DNA of 11,525 nt, taken from NCBI GenBank assembly GCA_003024985.2, contig PXIH01S0007870.1; one strand, given 5' to 3'. The notes beneath the pieces were generated by a model. That model was not told the origin of the DNA. It worked only from the letters and a program-made list of their open reading frames with translations, and did no database searches. Shown piece by piece: positions 6,978 through 11,525 of this stretch. The DNA is from Euperipatoides rowelli. Its lineage: Eukaryota > Onychophora > Udeonychophora > Euonychophora > Peripatopsidae. Numbering within the stretch: position 1 is the first letter of the stretch; the number at the start of each line of letters is the position of its first letter. The position numbers and the translations under genes are program-made.

Positions 6978-7022
6978 GGGGACTGTATTTAGCTCTATAA
7001 TACAGTCCCTTAATTGTTTAAA
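6956..7022 (-). promoter_or_regulatory. Predicted -1 ribosomal frameshift signal (slippery site plus H-type pseudoknot) between gag and protease
   Basis: On the minus strand the last codons of gag contain T TTA AAC (7022-7016) in the zero frame, a classic X XXY YYZ heptamer. A 6-nt spacer AATTAA (7015-7010), which includes the gag stop, follows. Stem 1 is a perfect 11-bp pairing of GGGACTGTATT (7009-6999) with AATACAGTCCC (6989-6979). Inside its 9-nt loop TAGAGCT (6997-6991) pairs perfectly with AGCTCTA (6962-6956), giving a 7-bp stem 2, connecting loops of one base each, and a 16-nt crossing loop (6978-6963). Shifting back one base at the heptamer opens a frame with no stop straight into the protease. 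Heptamer, spacing, pseudoknot and frame all agree; function is inferred. Confidence 0.8.
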
Positions 7023-7780
7023 GATTTTGACTTTGTTTTATTAGGTATAAAAGGTTTTGCATTACTATTAAGATTTGTACTACTAGAATCATTTAATTTT
7101 TGTTTTTGCACGCATTTAGATTCGANATGACCAGAATTGCCACAAAAATTACATATAATTTTATTTTTATTAATTTGTGTTTTCTTTATTCGNNAATAAC
7201 GTTCTGTATGGCCATGTCTTTGGCAGAATGAACATTGAACACTTACATTACTTGATTGTTTGTTGTAAAAGCATATAGATTTAGAATTACCAATTTTTTT
7301 ACAAATTTCACATATATTTTGTATTTTATTAAAGACAGAAGGTGTATCTAGATTTTCTGTATGTGTTTGTTCTATGCGAAAATCTGTATTCAGTTCTGTT
7401 ACTTGTCTTTCTAATTCTTGCATTGTCTTTGGTTTCATAAGTCTGAAAGCTTTACGGTAATCTCTCTGTAAGTGGTCAATGATCATATCTATTTTAACGT
7501 GTTCTTGCATTGTNATTTTAGATTTTATTCTGGGCATTACTGCACTTGCAGTTTTACTTTTCCCCTTAGAATCATGGACAGTCTCCCCCTCAGAATCAGA
7601 ATCTTGTATGGAACTGTCTTCAGTATCTGAAGTACTTACATGTTTTTTACTCTTAACTTTTAGTTCTACCACTTTCTTATCTCTTAATTTACTTTTATCT
7701 TTATGTTTTTTACTATATTCTAAACTTTGAACTTTTAAACTTTTAACTCTACTTCCTAATTCACTAACTGCTTTTTTCAT
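7010..7780 (-). CDS. Gag of the Ty3/gypsy element (capsid C-terminal end plus nucleocapsid)
   Basis: Gag packages element RNA in cytoplasmic particles. The 256-codon frame starts at MKKAVSELGSRVKSLKVQ and has a Lys-rich, probably coiled N-terminal part. A Ser/Asp/Glu-rich segment (about 48-75) follows, then MIIDHLQRDYRKAFRLM (about 99-115), typical of the end of a gypsy capsid. Three zinc knuckles come next: C157-x2-C-x4-N165-x4-C170 with Asn for His, C183-x2-C-x4-H191-x4-X196 (codon TNN, possibly Cys), and a canonical C210-x2-C-x4-H218-x4-C223. A lysine-rich tail ends at TAA 7012-7010, inside the frameshift signal. The bulk of the capsid expected before residue 95 is absent, and the n at 7514 (codon 89) marks the place. 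Upstream of the ATG the frame is broken: Gag-like codons (ENILIELNRF) continue to about 7868 in another frame. Confidence 0.8.
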   Translation of the reverse strand: MKKAVSELGSRVKSLKVQSLEYSKKHKDKSKLRDKKVVELKVKSKKHVSTSDTEDSSIQDSDSEGETVHDSKGKSKTASAVMPRIKSKXTMQEHVKIDMIIDHLQRDYRKAFRLMKPKTMQELERQVTELNTDFRIEQTHTENLDTPSVFNKIQNICEICKKIGNSKSICFYNKQSSNVSVQCSFCQRHGHTERYXRIKKTQINKNKIICNFCGNSGHXESKCVQKQKLNDSSSTNLNSNAKPFIPNKTKSKSLNN

Positions 7781-7868
7781 AACAGTTGTACTATTATCAG
7801 AATATAATATTTTTTACTTCTATATCTTTGTTTTTCATNAAATCTATTTAATTCAATTAAAATGTTTT

Positions 7869-8235
7869 CAATATTTTATTATAGTATCATGGAACCTTAA
7901 ATAATTGTATAACTCATTCAAATAAAATGAACCTTAACTAATATAAAATAACAATTTAAGAATAGAGAGAAAAAAAAACAATTTGGGATTGGTGCAGCGT
8001 AAACTTACACGCTAAAGCTAAACTAATTCCTATAATTACTGCTTGCTGATAAATTAAATTTTAAACTAATTGAACACAGTTGCTCCAGTATTATAATTTT
8101 TAAATAAATAATCTACAAAATTTTATAGTTATCAATAAAATTTTACAATTACTAGGCCTAGTATTAATTTTCATAAGAACGTTCAAAAAGGTTAATGTTA
8201 TGGCAACTGAGCTCAGAATAAGAAAATTGTTACCG
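7869..8235. other. AT-rich stretch right of gag; no LTR or primer-binding site found
   Basis: This is where a 5' LTR and primer-binding site of the minus-strand element should be. I searched for a TGG-starting site on the minus strand next to a CA-ending block and found nothing convincing. It contains a weak inverted repeat around 7997-8014 and the palindrome listed separately. Confidence 0.4.
8150..8163. repeat. 14-bp perfect palindrome
   Basis: TACTAGGCCTAGTA is its own reverse complement; the match does not extend to the next base on either side. A 10-bp relative, ATAGGCCTAT, lies at 6239-6248 inside the retroelement. Confidence 0.85.
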
Positions 8236-8335
8236 GTATTTGGTTTCTTGCAGTATTTACTCGTTGCTTCGGCATGCACGGTCTTCGTTTAAAGCCAACA
8301 ATCCAGTGTTCAACTCCGTCAGTGAGACATCTATA

Positions 8336-8455
8336 ATGTTACGACTTCTCGTAACACTACCCTCTCGATGCAGTGGTGGTGAGTATCGAACATATAACGA
8401 AATAGTGAGAGAACAGATGAAACAAGAAATCCAATATGGTAAAAAGAGCTTTTAA
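8336..8455 (+). CDS. Possible first coding exon of an unidentified gene
   Basis: An ATG at 8336 opens MLRLLVTLPSRCSGGEYRTY, then NEIVREQMKQEIQYG, to a stop at 8453-8455. The start, hydrophobic and basic without acidic residues before residue 16, resembles a mitochondrial targeting peptide, and the rest is a charged, probably helical segment. The patch 8235-8440 is clearly less AT-rich than the DNA around it and holds several CG dinucleotides, as at a gene's 5' end. A weak donor (G|GTAAAA, 8438/8439) could end the exon in phase 1; a strong acceptor far downstream (11201-11203) would keep that phase. No family is recognised. The frame is also open upstream of the ATG to 8240, so the start may lie earlier or belong to another exon (TTTCTTGCAG ends at 8253). 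Confidence 0.35.
   Translation: MLRLLVTLPSRCSGGEYRTYNEIVREQMKQEIQYGKKSF
8337..8356. repeat. 8-bp perfect inverted repeat, 4-nt loop
   Basis: TGTTACGA (8337-8344), loop CTTC, TCGTAACA (8349-8356). It covers the first codons of the possible exon and would form a short hairpin in either strand's transcript. Confidence 0.8.
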
Positions 8456-8765
8456 TTNATATTTAAGCAATTTTTAGCACATATTTATGTACATATTTCA
8501 CTATTTTTTATTACATAACTATCCTGGCCCTAGTTATTATATTGTAAACACTTCTTCAAATGAAATCTCATGTGTCATATACTATTTCATAAAGGCTACT
8601 CAGAATTTAGGAAAAGCTATCTTTATTTAATTTTTTAATATACAAGTGTGACAATTTCTTTTGTTCTCAAATGGACATATAGCTGAGTGTTATAGCCATC
8701 AAACAAAGGATCCACTCTACATCGTACAAATTTAACTATGGTGTATTGACCTTTAAGATTAAAAT

Positions 8766-8777
8766 CCCCCCCCCCCC
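8766..8777. repeat. C12 homopolymer (G12 on the minus strand)
   Basis: Twelve uninterrupted C in otherwise AT-rich DNA, preceded by TTAAAAT. Confidence 0.9.
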
Positions 8778-10623
8778 TAATGACCACACAGCTTGGTCTT
8801 TTGAATATTCAATTCAGTTTAAGTAAAGAGCCCATAATAAAAAGTTAATTGGTTTGACAATGAAAGAAATTAGTACTTTGAGGCTCTTTATTAATAATTT
8901 TAATGTCGTGATCTCGATTGACCACTAGTGTAAGGAGTTATATTATGCAAATGATTGTGATTGAATAACTACCACAATCTTCCTTGAGAAGAGATTCCAA
9001 AAATTCCTAGTGAAGATTAGTCCGATTTTTCCACTCAATCCAATTCATCAATTAAAATAACTAGAAGATGTAGTCCTTATACAAACTTAAAATACACCAG
9101 CTTAGAAGAAATAAAACTTATCAAGTTGTTTCAACTCAGAAGATAATATAAACTAAAGTTCCCAGCATTATTTTATAATTTTATTCAAAAGAGAAATTTG
9201 AGATAACTTCACAAGCATATCAAGAAACAGATACCAACCAAATAGTTAATAAGAATGAAGAAGTGGCCACTTCAATCATGAGAATAAGATAATGCTTAAG
9301 AGAAGATCCACCTCAGCCAGGAATAAGTAGAAGATTAATTTTCATGATAAAACTTCCTCAAGTAGAATAATGTTATAAAAAGAACTTTAATCATCACTAC
9401 CCTTAAGAAGACCTCCGGCAACTGTATAATTAATAATACAGAATATTAGAAAGATTTTTATTACATGACATTCACACTCTAATAGTACAAAATGTACTAT
9501 ACACTATTTTCAATTGCATAAAATCCTAGCCTATTTCACATATTATAATCTTGTAATCGCAATATGAAGGCATCTTATTACATTTTATATCTATTTCGGT
9601 TCGATCTCATACTCTGTGGAGCATCACCTTCAATGACTTTAAAATTCAGGACTTCAATCATGTTCCAGCCACCCAAATATCTTCCTACGGAAAAACCAGC
9701 TTTAAAAAACAACTTTAATCTTACTATGAATTAATTTTTTTTTATATTTTTGTGTTAAATATTCATAGCAGTGTCTTAGCATTTTTTTTTATATATTTGA
9801 TTTTTTATGTTAGATTGAGTTATTATCATTATTATTAAAAAATTTAGATAGGATGTTCGTAGAGAAACTGTCTTTTTTTAAAAAAAAAAATTCCAAGTTA
9901 ATCCATATTTAAAAAATATTTTTTTTACATATCACGAGCAGAAAACAAAAAATATCAATCTAAAAAAAATCATTGTTATAGTTAAAATGTTTTATTACGT
10001 TGTGACTTGAAGTATAACTAATATGCTAATGTAATAAATAAGGAATTTAATATTTTTTATTAAACATTTATTATGTTGGTAGCTTAATCTTTCATTGTTG
10101 GATTAACATTTATTCCTTTTGCATTTTTATTTATTTGAATTGTAACAAGTTTATTCTAAATTTATGTGTTATTGGTCATAGTTTAACACCTGAAGTTCTG
10201 TCATCTAAACTTTTTCTATTTAAATAGTGTGTATGGTAGGTTATATACAAAACCCATTTTTTCTAGATAGAGAGTTTAATAGCCTTTATTTAAACTCGCC
10301 TTCCCTTAGCATTGTTTGTCTCTCACTTTCAAACATACAAGTTCCCATTTTATTTGCCTCTTATTTCAAAGGTTCAATTTGTTATCTATCTGATATCTCG
10401 TTCCAGTTGACCCAAATCTAACGTAAGTTAATTTTATAAGATGGAAGATAATTTTCTTATTTTTCACATACATATTTAATTAGATAGGCTGTTATTTTCT
10501 ATTTCAAGTTGGTAAAGAGTAACAGAGATTCAGCCTGGCATCTAAGTGAGGGCTTTACCTGAACATTTAATCACACTCTGTACCTGTGCAATCATCAGTT
10601 TGATAACTTGAAATAGTTAAGAT

Positions 10624-10640
10624 CCCCCCCCCCCCCTCCC
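10624..10640. repeat. C13 homopolymer plus TCCC (G-rich on the minus strand)
   Basis: Thirteen C (10624-10636), then TCCC, preceded by TTAAGAT. The flank resembles that of the C12 tract only over a few bases. Confidence 0.9.
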
Positions 10641-11190
10641 AGCTTTATATAATTCATAACTGTGTTAAGGGGATGATAGTGTTCATTTGACTTTCCTCGA
10701 ATTAGTGCTATTATTCACAATTATGGATTTAGTTTAGTACCCTTTATATTGGCATATGTATTCTGACATCCTATATATGTAAATATACTATATACACAGT
10801 AGTGATGATCTTGTGATACGCCACAAAAAAATATATCAATTTTCCTAAGTAATAAAACAAAATATTTTTCTGATAAAAAAAAAATTAAATTTTCTAAAAA
10901 CAAAATTATTTAGCTTTAAAACTGTGCTAAAATTTTGATTATTGGACAACATTTTTTACTTTAAGTTTTTTAAAAAAAAGTATCCAAACGTCATCAAAAT
11001 TAACTTAAAAAAAAGCTGTATTGCTAAAGGGAAGCCCTGTATACATTATGTCATAACAATAAAAAATAACTTGATTTAAAAGCTATTTTTTCGACTATTT
11101 ATTCATTATTAACCATACTACTATAAAATATTTTTATGCTTTAAAAATACACAAATTATTAAAATAATGAACCATAATGTTTGTCAACTA

Positions 11191-11244
11191 TTTTTTTTTA
11201 CAGGCAATGAGTATTGTTTTGTAAACAATAGTCTGATTACGTGA
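11191..11244 (+). other. Strong splice-acceptor-like site followed by a short terminal reading frame
   Basis: A T9 tract plus ACAG (11191-11203) is the best 3' splice site in the right half. From 11204, in the phase left by the candidate donor at 8438/8439, it reads GNEYCFVNNSLIT and then TGA at 11242-11244. This would make a very short last exon; it is only a geometric possibility. Confidence 0.2.
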
Positions 11245-11525
11245 TAAAAAAATTCTATATTAATTCCTATAATAATTTAAATATTGTACAACAATGAAAT
11301 TATTCTAAATTGCTTTAAAAAATTTTAAAACATTTAATTTAATATTTTAACACTACCCCTTAAATCACATACAATTGAATAGGTGCAAAATACATTACAT
11401 TTTGACTATATTTTTATTTTCAAATACTAGTTTCATTCCCAACTAATTAACAGATGTTTTAATATAACGACCAAACCTGTGATAATTTTATTTAACCTGT
11501 AATGATTTTTAGAAGTTGGGGAAAT
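11245..11525. other. AT-rich end of the window
   Basis: No gene or repeat recognised. Confidence 0.5.

Larger units (their letters stand above)
5662..7868 (-). mobile_element. Ty3/gypsy-type LTR retrotransposon, internally deleted and without LTRs
   Basis: Reading right to left on the minus strand the order is gag (zinc knuckles), a -1 frameshift signal, aspartic protease, a pre-RT linker, and RNase H. Protease before RNase H, with RNase H directly after the expected RT position, is the Ty3/gypsy order. The RT core, most of the capsid and the whole integrase are missing. An n sits at the RT join (6232), at the capsid join (7514) and where RNase H homology ends (5754). I found no LTR pair, primer-binding site or polypurine tract on either side, so the true ends are unknown and the limits given are those of recognisable sequence. 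The copy is non-autonomous or the assembly of a longer one is collapsed. Confidence 0.85.
8460..11190. other. About 2.7 kb of AT-rich non-coding DNA
   Basis: I see no gene. Two C homopolymers are listed separately. From about 8985 to 9415 the plus strand is unusually rich in the word GAAGA (near 8987, 9013, 9063, 9103, 9138, 9256, 9301, 9329 and 9403), without a fixed period. The ORFs at 10227-10421 (plus) and 10721-10903 (minus) have no coding features I recognise. The stretch could be the first intron of the possible gene starting at 8336. Confidence 0.5.

Noticed and set aside
7479-7730. Plus-strand ORF with hydrophobic, Ser/Leu-rich translation
   Set aside because: Antisense of the charged N-terminal part of Gag; the hydrophobicity comes from reading Lys/Asp/Glu codons backwards.
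7997-8014. AGCGT…ACGCT inverted repeat
   Set aside because: Only five paired bases at the ends with a mismatch inside; too weak to call.
8066-8073. CTAATTGA matching the bases left of the T17 tract, as a target-site duplication of a retroposed Ty3 copy
   Set aside because: Eight bases in AT-rich DNA are easily found by chance, and the match does not reach the T17 boundary exactly.
8228-8356. 129-bp block bounded by TGTTAC…GTAACA as a candidate LTR
   Set aside because: There is no flanking target-site duplication, no primer-binding site next to it on the minus strand, and no second copy at the other end of the element.
8985-9415. Recurrent GAAGA words as a possible satellite
   Set aside because: Spacing is irregular and the flanks do not align, so I cannot support a tandem repeat.
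10227-10421. Plus-strand ORF of 64 codons
   Set aside because: No motif, no splice sites, and a composition expected of AT-rich non-coding DNA.
10721-10903. Minus-strand ORF of 60 codons
   Set aside because: Phe/Leu/Ile-rich translation of A/T runs; no evidence of coding.

Overview
The window is strongly AT-rich eukaryotic DNA with GT-AG introns, exons scattered through long non-coding stretches, a CA microsatellite and several decayed retroelements. An arthropod is the best guess, based on the styles of the FLVCR-like, Ty3-like and LINE-like proteins. I cannot name the species. Ten uncalled bases (n) occur, and several fall exactly where a protein or domain stops matching, so part of the layout may be assembly artefact.

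Left part (1-3181). Two good plus-strand exons (773-914 and 1156-1311) belong to an FLVCR-family major facilitator transporter; neither its 5' part nor the rest of its 3' part is visible. Further right the minus strand carries coding-like debris: an open block of unknown identity (1996-2292) and a broken stretch (2411-2909) that reads like the C-terminal half of a Rad9-type checkpoint clamp protein. A short plus-strand ORF (3080-3181) resembles an innexin N-terminus and is cut at an n.

Middle (3182-5661). A decayed plus-strand Gag-like/ORF1 protein of a non-LTR retrotransposon (RRM-like segment, zinc knuckle, in-frame 33-bp tandem duplication) is followed by a minus-strand remnant of the C-terminal end of a LINE reverse transcriptase. 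A T17 tract (poly(A) on the minus strand) with AATAAA 16 nt away lies between this remnant and the next element.

Core (5662-7868, minus strand). This is a Ty3/gypsy-type retrotransposon in the order gag (three zinc knuckles), protease, a linker and RNase H. Reverse transcriptase and most of the capsid are missing, each with an n at the join, and there is no integrase and no recognisable LTR. Gag and protease are separate frames joined by what looks like a complete -1 ribosomal frameshift signal: U UUA AAC in the gag frame, a 6-nt spacer, then an H-type pseudoknot (11-bp and 7-bp stems). This is the most striking observation in the window.

Right part (7869-11525). A locally less AT-rich patch (about 8235-8440) may hold the first exon of an unidentified plus-strand gene. 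The last 3 kb is mostly non-coding AT-rich DNA, with two long C homopolymers and one convincing splice-acceptor-like site.
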